A stretch of 64,000 bases of DNA from an uncultured Flavobacteriales bacterium (GTDB lineage Bacteria; Bacteroidota; Bacteroidia; Flavobacteriales; BACL11): contig CAJQJY010000001.1 of NCBI GenBank assembly GCA_905478765.1, positions 48,694-112,693 of the forward strand. Reading direction: 5' to 3'. Shown in pieces: positions 28,545 to 37,917 of this stretch (positions are counted from its first letter, which is position 1; the number at the start of each line of letters is the position of its first letter). The translations under genes and the position numbers were made by a program. The notes beneath the pieces are model-generated. The model ran no database searches. It worked only from the letters and a program-made list of their open reading frames with translations, and was not told the DNA's origin.

Positions 28545-29030
28545 ATGAATAAAGTTTTTTTACAATTAGGCAGTAATTTAGGAGAAAGAGAACATCTTAT
28601 CTCCTCAGCACTTACTAATATATCTACTCAAATAGGCGATATAATTTCTCAGTCAAAAATTTATGAAAGTGCGCCTTGGCGAGTTGATGGGCAGGAAAAT
28701 TATTTAAATCAGGTAATAGAAATTAAAACTAAACTTCCTGCTGATAAAATTTTAGATTTGGTATTGAATATTGAGAATGATTTAGGAAGAGTTAGATTGG
28801 AGAAATGGGGAGAAAGGTTGATTGATATTGATATTATTTTCTTTAATAATGAGATTATTGAATCCCCAGAACTGTGCATTCCTCACAAGCACATGCATGA
28901 AAGAAATTTTGTTTTAGAACCCTTAAATGAAATTGCGCCAGAATTTGTGCACCCTAAATATAATAAAACAATTTCTGAATTATTTAAACAATCCAATGAT
29001 ACAGAAAAAGTAGTTGTTTATGTTGTATAA
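28545..29030 (+). CDS. folK: 2-amino-4-hydroxy-6-hydroxymethyldihydropteridine diphosphokinase
   Basis: The 161-residue HPPK starts MNKVFLQLGSNLGERE, the family N terminus. It contains YESAPWRVDGQENYLNQVIEI, the ATP-binding RLEKWGERLIDIDIIFFNN and CIPHKHMHERNFVLEPLNEIAP with the metal-binding aspartates in DIDI. It makes the pterin pyrophosphate for folate synthesis; folE and folA occur elsewhere in the window. The ATG at 28545 is chosen over 28530 because of the promoter box position. The 3' end overlaps the next ATG by 11 nt. Confidence 0.95.
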   Translation: MNKVFLQLGSNLGEREHLISSALTNISTQIGDIISQSKIYESAPWRVDGQENYLNQVIEIKTKLPADKILDLVLNIENDLGRVRLEKWGERLIDIDIIFFNNEIIESPELCIPHKHMHERNFVLEPLNEIAPEFVHPKYNKTISELFKQSNDTEKVVVYVV

Positions 29031-29649
29031 TCATATTGCTATTGAAGGAAATATTGGGAGTGGAAAAACTACTTTAGCCACTATGCTAGCTAATGATATT
29101 AACGCAAGATTAGTTTTGGAACAATTTGCTGAAAACCCTTTTTTACCAAAATTTTATTCTGACCCAGAAAAAAATGCTCTTCCTTTAGAGCTTTTTTTTA
29201 TGGCTGAAAGATATCACCAATTAAAAAACTTAAAAGAACAAGATTTGTTTAAGCCTCAAATTGTTTCGGATTATTTCTTTGTGAAATCAAAGTTGTTTGC
29301 TCAGAATAATTTAAAGAAAGATGAAATGCAACTTTTTAATCGATTGTTTGATATTATGCTTTCTTCTTTATCAAAACCTGACTTGTTAGTGTATTTGTAT
29401 TCTGATGTTGAGCGGTTACAACAAAATATTAAAAATAGAGGAAGGGATTTTGAGCAAATTATTACTGATGAATACTTGCAAAATATTCAAGATAAATATT
29501 TAGATTTTTTGAGGAAACAAAGTGATTTTCCTGTGCTTTTAATAGATGTATCCAATGTTGATTTTGTTGCAGAAAAAAAATTTTATGATAAAATTTGTGA
29601 ACTTATTTTTGTAAAATATAGTGTCGGCGTTAATAATAAAGTGTTATAG
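29020..29649 (+). CDS. Second, divergent deoxynucleoside kinase
   Basis: The 209-residue P-loop kinase is read from the ATG at 29020; a TTG two codons upstream is less likely. It has GNIGSGKTT and the acidic EQFAENPFLPKFY, but in place of the DRS/DRT motif it shows VSDYFFVKSKLFA, and the LID is KNRGRDFEQ. It belongs to the deoxyadenosine/deoxyguanosine kinase group. The overlap with folK indicates translational coupling. Two kinases with different motifs suggest division of labour between purine and pyrimidine deoxynucleosides. The 3' end overlaps the sulfotransferase gene by 6 nt. Confidence 0.9.
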   Translation: MLYNHIAIEGNIGSGKTTLATMLANDINARLVLEQFAENPFLPKFYSDPEKNALPLELFFMAERYHQLKNLKEQDLFKPQIVSDYFFVKSKLFAQNNLKKDEMQLFNRLFDIMLSSLSKPDLLVYLYSDVERLQQNIKNRGRDFEQIITDEYLQNIQDKYLDFLRKQSDFPVLLIDVSNVDFVAEKKFYDKICELIFVKYSVGVNNKVL

Positions 29650-30543
29650 CCAATTGGAAAGGTCTCTTGCAATTAGTTTTTCCAGTTGATTAATATCTTC
29701 TTTATAGTATTTTTTTGTTAAGCTTTTAATGGTTTTATTATCTATCTTTTCTGGTTTGGAATATATATTTTTTAATATGTATGACACAATGAATTCTGGC
29801 AAATACTTACTGAATTCAATGTTTGGAATCAGATTGTTTTTTCTTAATTTCATAACAATCCAACCAGCTACCCCTTTAGGTTTTCCAGATACATTTGCTT
29901 TTTTTGATGTGTCGGCAGTAAAAGAACTATCTACTCCTAAAAATTCGAAAACCTCTTTAGTAATCTTTTGAGGATCATCAATAATATCTTCAAATAGAAT
30001 GACTTTGATTTGCTCTTTTTTAAATGCTTTATAATACCTGCTTAACTGTTTAAAGTAAAGCCCTTTTTCTTTATAATGATATAAGGGGCTCCAGTTTTTT
30101 TCAATTCTTTCTTCTTCAGAATTTATTGCATCGATAAAACTATTTATTGGCTCTCTGTCTGCTCTTTTTGCATGCAGATAATTTGAGTAAGCTCTTTTAA
30201 CAGGTTGCCTTAAAATTGCAATAATTTTCACTTCAGATAAGTGTTCATGTATTAAAGTTGCACACTTTTTATTGTAAATATATGCAGGTGAAGCTTCACC
30301 AAGTGCAATTTCATTTTCTGCATTATCAAACAATTCATAATATTCTTTCAGGCTTGATATTTTATTTCCTTTTCTCCCCTTTACAATATAGCTGTTCTCT
30401 GTTTTAAAATTATTAAAAAACATTGGTTCTTTAATATGTGTCATGAAAACTTCAGGATGTTGCTTTAGATATGTGTACAATGAAGTTGTTGCAGCTTTCA
30501 TTGCTCCAATAATTATAAAATTAGGTTTTTTAATTTCTTTCAT
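29644..30543 (-). CDS. Sulfotransferase-family protein
   Basis: The 299-residue protein has the PAPS-binding 5'-phosphosulfate loop FIIIGAMKAATTSLYTYL near residues 9-26 and the 3'-phosphate motif IAILRQPVKRAYSNYLHA. KEPMFFNNF is typical of the heparan-sulfate-sulfotransferase-like group. It should transfer sulfate from PAPS to a carbohydrate or lipid acceptor, probably a surface glycan in a marine bacterium. The acceptor is unknown. No PAPS synthesis genes are nearby. A terminator for the upstream gene lies directly before its start, so expression may depend on readthrough or a promoter not recognised here. Confidence 0.88.
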   Translation of the reverse strand: MKEIKKPNFIIIGAMKAATTSLYTYLKQHPEVFMTHIKEPMFFNNFKTENSYIVKGRKGNKISSLKEYYELFDNAENEIALGEASPAYIYNKKCATLIHEHLSEVKIIAILRQPVKRAYSNYLHAKRADREPINSFIDAINSEEERIEKNWSPLYHYKEKGLYFKQLSRYYKAFKKEQIKVILFEDIIDDPQKITKEVFEFLGVDSSFTADTSKKANVSGKPKGVAGWIVMKLRKNNLIPNIEFSKYLPEFIVSYILKNIYSKPEKIDNKTIKSLTKKYYKEDINQLEKLIARDLSNWL

Positions 30544-30547
30544 ATGT

Positions 30548-30576
30548 AAAAAAATAGCCCCTTTTATGGGGCTATT
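30548..30576 (-). terminator. Terminator of the OmpA/TPR lipoprotein gene
   Basis: Read on the minus strand this is AATAGCCCC, a short loop and GGGGCTATT followed by a run of T. It lies between the OmpA/TPR gene and the sulfotransferase start. Confidence 0.85.
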
Positions 30577-30599
30577 AATATGTTATATGTCATGCATTA

Positions 30600-32264
30600 T
30601 TATTTTGTTAATGCAATAAATGTTTCGTTTGTTCTTAGGTTAACAAATTCTAAGTCCTTAACAGCTTCTGATTTGTAAGAGGCATCAGCATTAATTGCAT
30701 TTTCTAAACTGCTAATTGCGGCATCATTATTTCCTGATCTTGCATTTGCAATTGCATTTAAATAACTACAAGCAGCTGTATTTTCATTGCAGTTTACTGA
30801 ATTATTTCCGTTTAATAATTGAGCTAAAGTTGCATTAAATGATTTTCTGTTTTTGTAGAATCTTGCTGCTTTAGTGTATTCCCCTTTTCTGATATCTAAT
30901 ACCGACTGATTATTATCAGTTGTATTAGCGTCATTAAATAATTTTTGTGCTTTTGATAGTTGTCCCTTTCTTGCAGCAATAATTCCTTTATTTGTTAGAA
31001 TATCTGAATTTTCACCTACTATTTTTTCAGCTTTTTCAAGGTAAGTCATGGCTTCACTTAAATTTCCTTTTGCTAAATACATACAAGCAATATTATTGTA
31101 ACCTCTCCAATCATTATATAATTCAATCGCTTTATTGTAAATGCTTTTTTGAGTAATTTCATCAGAAGTTAAGGTTGCAGAGAATAATAATTCTTTCACA
31201 TCTAACTCTTCTGGTGTAGTTGTAGATAAAGTAGCAATCTCTTCATCAGTTCTTTTCGGTTGGTAAGATCTAATTATAATAGTTGCTTTTCTTAATTGTG
31301 GTAAAACATCATCTTCAAGAGCATCATAAATTTCAGCTAAATCTCTAATTTGCTGTTCTCTTACTTCAACATCAGCAATAGAATTTACAATTTTATTGAT
31401 TCTTCTTTTATCTTTTATGTTTGATCCTTGTACTATTGATTCGAAACCTTCCCAGTCTTCTCCTACTGATGTTTCAGTATACAAATCACTATTTTTTGCA
31501 CCTTCAACTTTTAAAGATCTTAATAATCTTTTAGTGTAATTTAAAGTGCTTTTCATTCTGTTGTCAGAAACATTATCATTCATATTTACACTTCCTTCAG
31601 GAGATGCGTAAGATATAATTTCAATTGAATGAGTTTTGTATCCGTTTTTAGCGAAAGTTTTTAATGCTTTAATATCTTCATCACTTTTTTCAGTAGTTCT
31701 AATGTTTGATTGATTAACTAAAAAGTAGATTGTGGCAGTTTCTTCTAAGATTGTTTCATGCTCATATCCGTGATTGTTATTTCCTAAATCTTCAGTATCT
31801 TGAACTCTAGTTGAAGTTGCAATAACTCCATTAGCAATATTTACAGGACCTAATACTTTTTCTTTATCATTGAGTTTTGCAACCGCTCTTAATTCCAAAG
31901 CTGAACTCATCATTTCATCAGAATAACTAATTGCATCATTATACTTAAAGCTACCTCCAGTTGCATTAAATATTGTTGCTTCCCCTCCAGTTGCTTCTTC
32001 ACCCTGAATAGTAATTGTTTTAAATGCAGTTTCTCCACCATTGTGTACTAAAACGGGTGTAAAATCTACTGTAGCTTTTTTTGAAAAGTATTTTTCAGCA
32101 AAATTAGCTTCTAATGAAAGTGCTACCTTACCACCATGCACTTGTAAGATTGGTGGAGTTGTTGTGAAACTTACTGTTTCATATTTGTTAGCCATTTTAT
32201 CTAACCCGCAACCACTCATTAAAGCCGCTACTGCTATTATATAAAATAATTTTGACATTCCCAT
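30600..32264 (-). CDS. OmpA-like, TPR-containing outer-membrane lipoprotein
   Basis: The 554-residue protein has a lipoprotein signal (ALMSGC, lipidated Cys near residue 19). A beta-rich N-terminal part (20-170) is followed by an OmpA-like region (TIYFLVNQSNIR, IEIISYASPEGSVNMNDNVSDNRM) that may bind peptidoglycan, and then a helical repeat region with TPR units (for example WRGYNNIACMYLAKGNLSEAMTYLEKAEKI). It is likely an envelope-tethering protein. It resembles components that link the outer membrane to the cell wall, but lacks the WD40 part of T9SS PorE. A TACTTTTG box lies upstream. Confidence 0.85.
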   Translation of the reverse strand: MGMSKLFYIIAVAALMSGCGLDKMANKYETVSFTTTPPILQVHGGKVALSLEANFAEKYFSKKATVDFTPVLVHNGGETAFKTITIQGEEATGGEATIFNATGGSFKYNDAISYSDEMMSSALELRAVAKLNDKEKVLGPVNIANGVIATSTRVQDTEDLGNNNHGYEHETILEETATIYFLVNQSNIRTTEKSDEDIKALKTFAKNGYKTHSIEIISYASPEGSVNMNDNVSDNRMKSTLNYTKRLLRSLKVEGAKNSDLYTETSVGEDWEGFESIVQGSNIKDKRRINKIVNSIADVEVREQQIRDLAEIYDALEDDVLPQLRKATIIIRSYQPKRTDEEIATLSTTTPEELDVKELLFSATLTSDEITQKSIYNKAIELYNDWRGYNNIACMYLAKGNLSEAMTYLEKAEKIVGENSDILTNKGIIAARKGQLSKAQKLFNDANTTDNNQSVLDIRKGEYTKAARFYKNRKSFNATLAQLLNGNNSVNCNENTAACSYLNAIANARSGNNDAAISSLENAINADASYKSEAVKDLEFVNLRTNETFIALTK

Positions 32265-32295
32265 TTCTATTGTTTTGTTTGATTTATAATTATTG

Positions 32296-32303
32296 CAAAA
32301 GTA
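32296..32303 (-). promoter_or_regulatory. -7 box for the OmpA/TPR lipoprotein gene
   Basis: On the minus strand this is TACTTTTG followed by CAATAATT, matching TAnnTTTG, 31 nt before the ATG at 32264. Confidence 0.5.
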
Positions 32304-32386
32304 AAAAATTATTAAAGATTTTTAGGTGTATAGTTGTAGGTTTTACAAAATAGTTGTTAGTAATTATAATTTACGTAAAATTTTGT

Positions 32387-32394
32387 TAAGTTTG
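32387..32394 (+). promoter_or_regulatory. -7 box for the hypothetical exported protein
   Basis: TAAGTTTG matches TAnnTTTG and lies 21 nt before the ATG at 32416, supporting that start over an ATG at 32326, which would lie upstream of the promoter. Confidence 0.55.
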
Positions 32395-32415
32395 CTAAAA
32401 ATAAAAAATATTATC

Positions 32416-33279
32416 ATGAAAACTAAATTATCATTAATTATAGCGGTTTCAGTTTTTTCGTTTAGCTTCGTATCAGCACAAGATAATAATGAAATTAAAA
32501 TGAAAGAGGCATTTAAAAATTGGACAATAGGCTTTAATTATGGCATCACTAAATTTAATGGAGATATTAGTCAGTATACATTTGCCTCTTCTAAACAAAC
32601 TGATCTCAGATATCAGGATTCTGATTTCCAAGAACGAAGATCAGCATTTTTCCTTAGTTTAGAGAAGAAAATTGATGAAAATGTTTCAATCAGTATAGAA
32701 AATGTTTCAGGAGAGTTTGCTGGTCTGAGACGACCAAATGAATATAAAGGTTATGAAATTAATGTGCCTTATTCAAACGTTTCACCAGCAATGCCAGGTT
32801 ATTTTGACGCAAAATCATCAGGAGACAAATTTGTTAACTCTTTTAATGAAACTGATATATTATTAAATTATAATTTAAATTCTAGCATTTCAAAGTTGAT
32901 AAAAAAAGAAATGTCTGATAATATATCTATTATTTTAAAAGTTGGGATTGGTTACAATGTGTACAGAAGTTTAAGAACTGATTTATATAACGATAATTAT
33001 ATATATAGTTATGGCTATGATGAGCTCACTAAAAATGAATCAGATGATCCTGTTTCTGAATCTGTAATTGTTGGTGGTACTAAATTAAAGTATGAATTCG
33101 ATAAGGGAGTATCTTTAGTACTAGATTATACTATTCGAGCTACTAATTCAGATAAATGGGATTCATCAATTATGGAGGGAGGACAGGGTTATGATAGATA
33201 CTCTATTATATCCTTGGGACTTGCCTATAATTTAGATAAAATCAATAAAACTAAAGAAATCACTAAAGCTAAAGATTAG
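32416..33279 (+). CDS. Hypothetical exported beta-barrel-like protein
   Basis: The 287-residue product is read from the ATG at 32416, which begins a clear Sec signal peptide (MKTKLSLIIAVSVFSFSFVSA, cleavage before QDN). An open frame extends 30 codons upstream but lacks a signal peptide at its start and includes the promoter box. The mature part has alternating hydrophobic/aromatic strands (WTIGFNYGITKFNGDI, AFFLSLEKKI, SIISLGLAYNLDKI), suggesting an outer-membrane barrel. No family is recognised. It abuts the convergent SpoU gene. Confidence 0.78.
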   Translation: MKTKLSLIIAVSVFSFSFVSAQDNNEIKMKEAFKNWTIGFNYGITKFNGDISQYTFASSKQTDLRYQDSDFQERRSAFFLSLEKKIDENVSISIENVSGEFAGLRRPNEYKGYEINVPYSNVSPAMPGYFDAKSSGDKFVNSFNETDILLNYNLNSSISKLIKKEMSDNISIILKVGIGYNVYRSLRTDLYNDNYIYSYGYDELTKNESDDPVSESVIVGGTKLKYEFDKGVSLVLDYTIRATNSDKWDSSIMEGGQGYDRYSIISLGLAYNLDKINKTKEITKAKD

Positions 33280-33819
33280 CTATCTTTGATTAAAATTAAT
33301 TTTTTCCCATATTTTCCATACAACAATACCAGTTGTAACAGATACGTTTAATGAATGTTTTGTGCCAAATTGAGGTATTTCAATTACTTCATTGCAAAGA
33401 TCAATTGCCTGCTGGTCAACTCCATTTACTTCATTTCCCAATATAATCGCAATTGGTTTTTTAGTTAATTTAAATTCGTTTAAAAAAGTAGATTTATCTG
33501 CTTGTTCAATACCAACAACATAATATCCCTCTTTTATTAATTGTTGTACAGCATCAGTTGTATTTTTAACGTATTTCCAATTTACAGAATTACTTGATCC
33601 TAGTGCAGCTTTACGAATTTCTTTGTTAGGAGGAATGGCTGTTATTCCACATAGTATAATGTTCTCAATTAAAAAAGCATCAGCAGTACGAAATATAGAC
33701 CCTACATTCAAAGCACTTCTTACATTGTCCAGTACAATAGTAATGGGTGTTTTAATAGTACTTTTAAACTCCTCAATATTTATTCTTTGTAAATCTTTGT
33801 TTTTTAACTTTTTCATCAC
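33280..33819 (-). CDS. SpoU/TrmH-family RNA 2'-O-methyltransferase
   Basis: The 179-residue SPOUT-fold enzyme has the three SpoU motifs: [18 protein letters not shown] (motif 1, catalytic Arg), [12 protein letters not shown] (motif 2) and [19 protein letters not shown] (motif 3, forming the SAM knot). No extra RNA-binding domain is attached, so tRNA or rRNA could be the target. It diverges from mutS; the two starts are 32 nt apart. The initiator could be either of the two first Met codons. Confidence 0.93.
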   Translation of the reverse strand: MMKKLKNKDLQRINIEEFKSTIKTPITIVLDNVRSALNVGSIFRTADAFLIENIILCGITAIPPNKEIRKAALGSSNSVNWKYVKNTTDAVQQLIKEGYYVVGIEQADKSTFLNEFKLTKKPIAIILGNEVNGVDQQAIDLCNEVIEIPQFGTKHSLNVSVTTGIVVWKIWEKINFNQR

Positions 33820-33820
33820 T

Positions 33821-33828
33821 TATATTTG
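33821..33828 (+). promoter_or_regulatory. -7 box for mutS
   Basis: TATATTTG matches TAnnTTTG and lies 23 nt before the TTG start of mutS, immediately upstream of the divergent SpoU start codon. Confidence 0.55.
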
Positions 33829-33851
33829 TTGCAAAATTAAAGAATAAATTT

Positions 33852-36452
33852 TTGGCAGCTAAGAAGAAGAAAGAAAAGAAAATTACTCCCTTAATGGGAC
33901 AATATAATATGATTAAAAGTAAACACCCTGGTGCTTTGCTTTTGTTCAGGATTGGTGATTTTTATGAGACTTTTGGTGGAGATGCCATTAAGACATCAAA
34001 GATTTTAGGAATAGTACTTACTGCTCGTAACAATGGCGATACTAAAATTGAGTTAGCAGGTTTTCCTCATCATTCTTTAGATACATATTTACCTAAATTA
34101 GTTAGGGCAGGAGAGAGGGTAGCTATTTGTGATCAGTTAGAAGATCCTAAAGCTTCAAAAGGAATTGTAAAAAGAGGAGTTACGGAATTAGTTACTCCAG
34201 GAGTTTCTTATAATGAACTAACCTTAGAAACCAAGAAAAACAATTTTTTAGCATCCGTTTATTATGGAAAAAAGAATATTGGAGTTTCTTTTTTAGATAT
34301 TTCAACAGGTGAGTTTTTAGTTGCTGAAGGGAAGGTAGATTATGTAGATAAATTATTACAAAGTTTGAGTCCTAATGAAGTTATTTATCAGAAGAATAAA
34401 AAGAGAGAATTTGAAGAAGATTTTGGCACTTCTTTTTATACTTATATGCTAGATGATTGGGCTTTTACTACTGATTATACTAATGATTTATTACACAAAC
34501 AATTTGACACCAATTCATTAAAGGGATTTGGTATTTCAGATTTAAAAGAAGGTGTAATTGCTGCTGGAGTTGCATTGCATTATTTAAATGAAACACAACA
34601 TCATCAAACAAATCATTTACTAAGTATTAGTAGAATAAAAGAAGAGAAATATGTTTGGATGGACCGATTTACAATAAGAAATCTCGAGCTTTTTTATTCT
34701 CCAAATGAAGGTGCAAAAACATTGATTGATGTATTAGATAACACAAAATCAGCAATGGGTAGTCGGATGTTAAGAAGATGGTTAGCCTTGCCTTTGAAAA
34801 ATGAAAAACAGATAAGTGTACGTCATAATATAGTTGAACAGATACTTACTGATAATAAATTATCAGAAGTACTTTTTGAAGAGATTGCTAAAATTGGAGA
34901 TTTAGAGCGCTTGATTTCAAAAGTTGCTACTCAAAGAATAAATCCAAAAGAATGTGGAAGGTTGAAAGATGCTTTAACTGCTTTAAAACCTATAAAAGAA
35001 ATTAGTAGCGCATCAGGAAAAGATTTGCAGAAGTTAACTAGTAAGATAAATATTTGTAAGTTAATAAAGGAGAGAATTGCAAATGAATTAAGCGACAACC
35101 CTCCAATGTTATTGCACAAAGGAAATGTTATAAAAAATGGAGTGAATACTGAACTAGATAAATTGCGTTCTATTCAAAATTCTGGAAAAGAGTATTTAGA
35201 TAATATGTTGGAGCGGGAGATTGAACGTACAGGCATTTCTTCCTTAAAAATATCAGTTAATAATGTATTTGGTTATTACTTGGAAGTGCGAAATAGGTTC
35301 AAGGATCAGGTTCCTGAGGAATGGATAAGAAAACAAACGCTTGTAAGTGCTGAGCGCTATATTACAGAAGAACTTAAGGAGTATGAGCGCAAAATTTTAA
35401 ATGCTGAAAGCAGAATTTATGAAATTGAAAATCAACTTTTCTCTGAGCTAGTGCAAAGTATAGCAGTTTATATTCAACAAATACAATTAAACGCTTCAAT
35501 CATTTCTCAGTTAGATTGTTTGCTTTCGTTTTCATCTATTGCAAAAAGACATAATTATATTAAGCCAAATGTAAATAATAGCTCGGATTTAGCAATTATA
35601 AAAGGTAGACATCCAGTAATTGAACAGCAATTGGAAATGGGCGAGCCCTATATTCCTAATGATGTAAATTTGAATCGAGAACAGCAGCAAATTATGATGA
35701 TTACTGGACCAAATATGTCGGGTAAATCAGCATTGTTGAGACAGACTGCATTGATTGTTCTTATGGCACAGATTGGAAGTTTTGTTCCTGCAGAATCAGC
35801 AGAAATTGGATTGTTTGATAAAATCTTTACAAGAGTTGGTGCTTCTGATAATATATCAATGGGCGAGTCTACCTTTATGGTAGAGATGAACGAAACAGCT
35901 AGTATCTTGAATAATTTATCGGAAAATAGTTTAATACTTTTAGATGAAATTGGTAGGGGTACAAGTACTTATGATGGAGTATCAATTGCATGGGCAATTG
36001 CTGAATATCTGCATGAACATCCAACAAAAGCAAAAACATTATTTGCTACACATTATCATGAGCTTAATGAAATGACGCGGCAGTTTGATAGGATAAAAAA
36101 CTATAATGTATCAGTAAAAGAAAGCGGAAAGAATGTTATCTTTATAAGAACTTTAAAAGAAGGCGGGAGTGAACATAGTTTCGGGATACATGTTGCTAAA
36201 ATGGCAGGGATGCCAAAGCAAATAGTTAAAAAAGCAGAAAAAATATTAAAGCAACTTGAATCATTAAGAGGAAGAGAGAAAAATACCGAAGCGGTTAGTG
36301 CTGAAAATGATATGCAACTGAGTTTTTTTAAGCTTGATGATCCTATACTTGAAGAGATAAGGGAAGATATAAATAGTATAGATATCAACATTTTAACTCC
36401 TGTAGAGGCATTAATGAAGTTGAATGATATAAAAAAACTATTAGGAAACTAG
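33852..36452 (+). CDS. mutS: DNA mismatch repair protein MutS
   Basis: The 866-residue MutS1 has the mismatch-binding motif [14 protein letters not shown] (Phe-x-Glu) near residue 35, core and clamp domains, and the ATPase with Walker [14 protein letters not shown] near residue 620, Walker [17 protein letters not shown] and [11 protein letters not shown]. It recognises mispairs and activates MutL, which is not in the window. The start is TTG at 33852: the next ATG would remove the conserved ITPLMGQYN segment, and the promoter box lies just upstream. The lysine-rich start (AAKKKKEKK) is usual for the phylum. Confidence 0.97.
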   Translation: MAAKKKKEKKITPLMGQYNMIKSKHPGALLLFRIGDFYETFGGDAIKTSKILGIVLTARNNGDTKIELAGFPHHSLDTYLPKLVRAGERVAICDQLEDPKASKGIVKRGVTELVTPGVSYNELTLETKKNNFLASVYYGKKNIGVSFLDISTGEFLVAEGKVDYVDKLLQSLSPNEVIYQKNKKREFEEDFGTSFYTYMLDDWAFTTDYTNDLLHKQFDTNSLKGFGISDLKEGVIAAGVALHYLNETQHHQTNHLLSISRIKEEKYVWMDRFTIRNLELFYSPNEGAKTLIDVLDNTKSAMGSRMLRRWLALPLKNEKQISVRHNIVEQILTDNKLSEVLFEEIAKIGDLERLISKVATQRINPKECGRLKDALTALKPIKEISSASGKDLQKLTSKINICKLIKERIANELSDNPPMLLHKGNVIKNGVNTELDKLRSIQNSGKEYLDNMLEREIERTGISSLKISVNNVFGYYLEVRNRFKDQVPEEWIRKQTLVSAERYITEELKEYERKILNAESRIYEIENQLFSELVQSIAVYIQQIQLNASIISQLDCLLSFSSIAKRHNYIKPNVNNSSDLAIIKGRHPVIEQQLEMGEPYIPNDVNLNREQQQIMMITGPNMSGKSALLRQTALIVLMAQIGSFVPAESAEIGLFDKIFTRVGASDNISMGESTFMVEMNETASILNNLSENSLILLDEIGRGTSTYDGVSIAWAIAEYLHEHPTKAKTLFATHYHELNEMTRQFDRIKNYNVSVKESGKNVIFIRTLKEGGSEHSFGIHVAKMAGMPKQIVKKAEKILKQLESLRGREKNTEAVSAENDMQLSFFKLDDPILEEIREDINSIDINILTPVEALMKLNDIKKLLGN

Positions 36453-36460
36453 TTTTTGAT

Positions 36461-36490
36461 TTTGTAGTATTGAATATTTAGTTAAATTTG
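36461..36490 (+). promoter_or_regulatory. Promoter of the tRNA-Gly/tRNA-Leu pair
   Basis: TTTG at 36461-36464 and TAAATTTG at 36483-36490, 18 nt apart, fit the Bacteroidota -33/-7 consensus. The tRNA-Gly begins 12 nt later. Confidence 0.65.
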
Positions 36491-36501
36491 CAATCCTTAT
36501 T

Positions 36502-36573
36502 GCGAGTGTAGCTCAGGGGTAGAGCATCACCTTGCCAAGGTGGGGGTCGTGAGTTCGAATCTCATCACTCGCT
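36502..36573 (+). tRNA. tRNA-Gly, anticodon GCC
   Basis: The acceptor stem GCGAGTG pairs with CACTCGC; D-arm GCTCAGGGGTAGAGC, anticodon stem TCACC/GGTGG with loop TTGCCAA (anticodon GCC), T-arm GTGAGTTCGAATCTCAT, discriminator T. CCA is not encoded. A tRNA-Leu follows 33 nt downstream, probably on the same transcript. Confidence 0.97.
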
Positions 36574-36606
36574 CAAAGTTCTTTATAAGACACAAACAAA
36601 CACCCT

Positions 36607-36690
36607 GCCCGGGTGGTGGAATTGGTAGACACGTTGGACTTAAAATCCAATGGACATTAGTCCGTACGGGTTCAAGTCCCGTCCCGGGTA
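36607..36690 (+). tRNA. tRNA-Leu, anticodon UAA (reads UUA)
   Basis: The acceptor stem GCCCGGG pairs with CCCGGGT (closing G-U), discriminator A. Anticodon stem TTGGA/TCCAA encloses loop CTTAAAA (anticodon TAA). The long variable arm (TGGACATTAGTCCGT) marks a class II leucine tRNA, and the T-arm is ACGGGTTCAAGTCCCGT. UUA should be a preferred leucine codon in this AT-rich genome. A hairpin terminator follows. Confidence 0.97.
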
Positions 36691-36694
36691 CATT

Positions 36695-36732
36695 ACGGGA
36701 GATTATCGCAAGATTTTCTCCCGTCTTTGTTT
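36695..36732 (+). terminator. Terminator of the tRNA pair
   Basis: ACGGGAGA at 36695-36702 pairs with TCTCCCGT at 36717-36724, followed by CTTTGTTTTT. It lies between the tRNAs and the convergent waaA gene. Confidence 0.75.
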
Positions 36733-37917
36733 TTATATACTTTCTAAAATAGTTTCAGTTGCTCCAATACTATTTTTGATATAATTAATTGCTATTTTTT
36801 GGTCAAAATTAGCAAATGAATCAATCGCTAAAGTTAGCTCAGTATAATTGCTAATACTTTTTGCTCCTCCTAATGCTATCAATTCGGTGGCTTCATTGAA
36901 TTTTTGATAATTAGGACCAAATATAGCGGGTAATCTAAAAGTTATGGCTTCTAAAATATTATGTATTCCTGACCCAAACCCACCTCCTATATAAGCAATA
37001 GAACCATAGCTGTAGATATGAGATAAAATTCCAATACTGTCAATAATAAGTACATTAGAAGTAAAGATGTTTTTATCATCCGCCAGAGAATATCGTAGCG
37101 CATTAGTCTGTTTTTTTAAATCAGAGATGTTTTGCAATTCATGTGGGGCGATGATGTAATTGTTTTCAGGGTGATCCTTAATGTATTTTACTAAAATGAT
37201 TTCATCCTTAGGCCAAGTGCTTCCACAAATAATAGTAGGCTTACTTTTACAAAACATCTCAATTAAAGGAATTTTAACTGGATTTTGAGTATTGGCTAGT
37301 ACAGTATCAAAGCGACTATCACCACTAATAGTCGTATTCTTAAAGCCGATACTTTTTAAAAGCTCAACTGAGTTTTTGTCCTGTACAAAAAAGTGTGTGA
37401 CATTTTTAAGTTGTTTTGCCCACCATTTATATTTAAAAAACATTTGTCCGTCACGAAAAATAGCTGACACACTATAAAAAGGGATATTTTGTTTTTTAAG
37501 CTCAGCCATATAATTGAACCAGAACTCATATTTTATAAAAACAACTTTTATAGGTTTCACAATACTGATAAATTTTTTTACATTTGATTTTGTATCAGCA
37601 GGGAGATAGCTGACGAAATCAGCCAAAGAAGTATTTTTCCTTACTTCGTAACTAGAAGGAGAGAAAAAAGTAAGTAATATTTTATGTGTTGGATATTTTA
37701 ATTTATATGCTTGAATAATTGGTTTTCCTTGTTCAAATTCCCCAAGAGATGCGCAATGAAACCAAACAATATTCTTTTGATTTTTTGTAGCTTCCTTAAT
37801 TTTTTTAAAGATATTTTTTCTTCCGTTTATCCACAATTTAGCTTTACCGTTAAATAGTGATGCAAAATAAACTGCAACTACATAAAACCAAATGCTAATA
37901 TTGTACAAGTAATTCAT
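36733..37917 (-). CDS. waaA: 3-deoxy-D-manno-octulosonic acid (Kdo) transferase
   Basis: The 394-residue GT-B/GT30 glycosyltransferase has an N-terminal membrane anchor (MNYLYNISIWFYVVAVYFASLF), the catalytic region WFHCASLGEFEQGKPII with its essential Glu, and FIKYEFWFNYMAELKK. The donor-side motifs AYIGGGFGSGIHNILEA and PAIFGPNYQKFNEA bind CMP-Kdo. It adds Kdo to lipid A precursor at the inner membrane. The start overlaps the stop of the upstream hypothetical gene by 1 nt. Confidence 0.95.
   Translation of the reverse strand: MNYLYNISIWFYVVAVYFASLFNGKAKLWINGRKNIFKKIKEATKNQKNIVWFHCASLGEFEQGKPIIQAYKLKYPTHKILLTFFSPSSYEVRKNTSLADFVSYLPADTKSNVKKFISIVKPIKVVFIKYEFWFNYMAELKKQNIPFYSVSAIFRDGQMFFKYKWWAKQLKNVTHFFVQDKNSVELLKSIGFKNTTISGDSRFDTVLANTQNPVKIPLIEMFCKSKPTIICGSTWPKDEIILVKYIKDHPENNYIIAPHELQNISDLKKQTNALRYSLADDKNIFTSNVLIIDSIGILSHIYSYGSIAYIGGGFGSGIHNILEAITFRLPAIFGPNYQKFNEATELIALGGAKSISNYTELTLAIDSFANFDQKIAINYIKNSIGATETILESI

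Noticed and set aside
30600..32264. Identification of the OmpA/TPR lipoprotein as T9SS PorE
   Set aside because: It lacks the WD40 beta-propeller and has a different domain order, so only a general envelope role is claimed.
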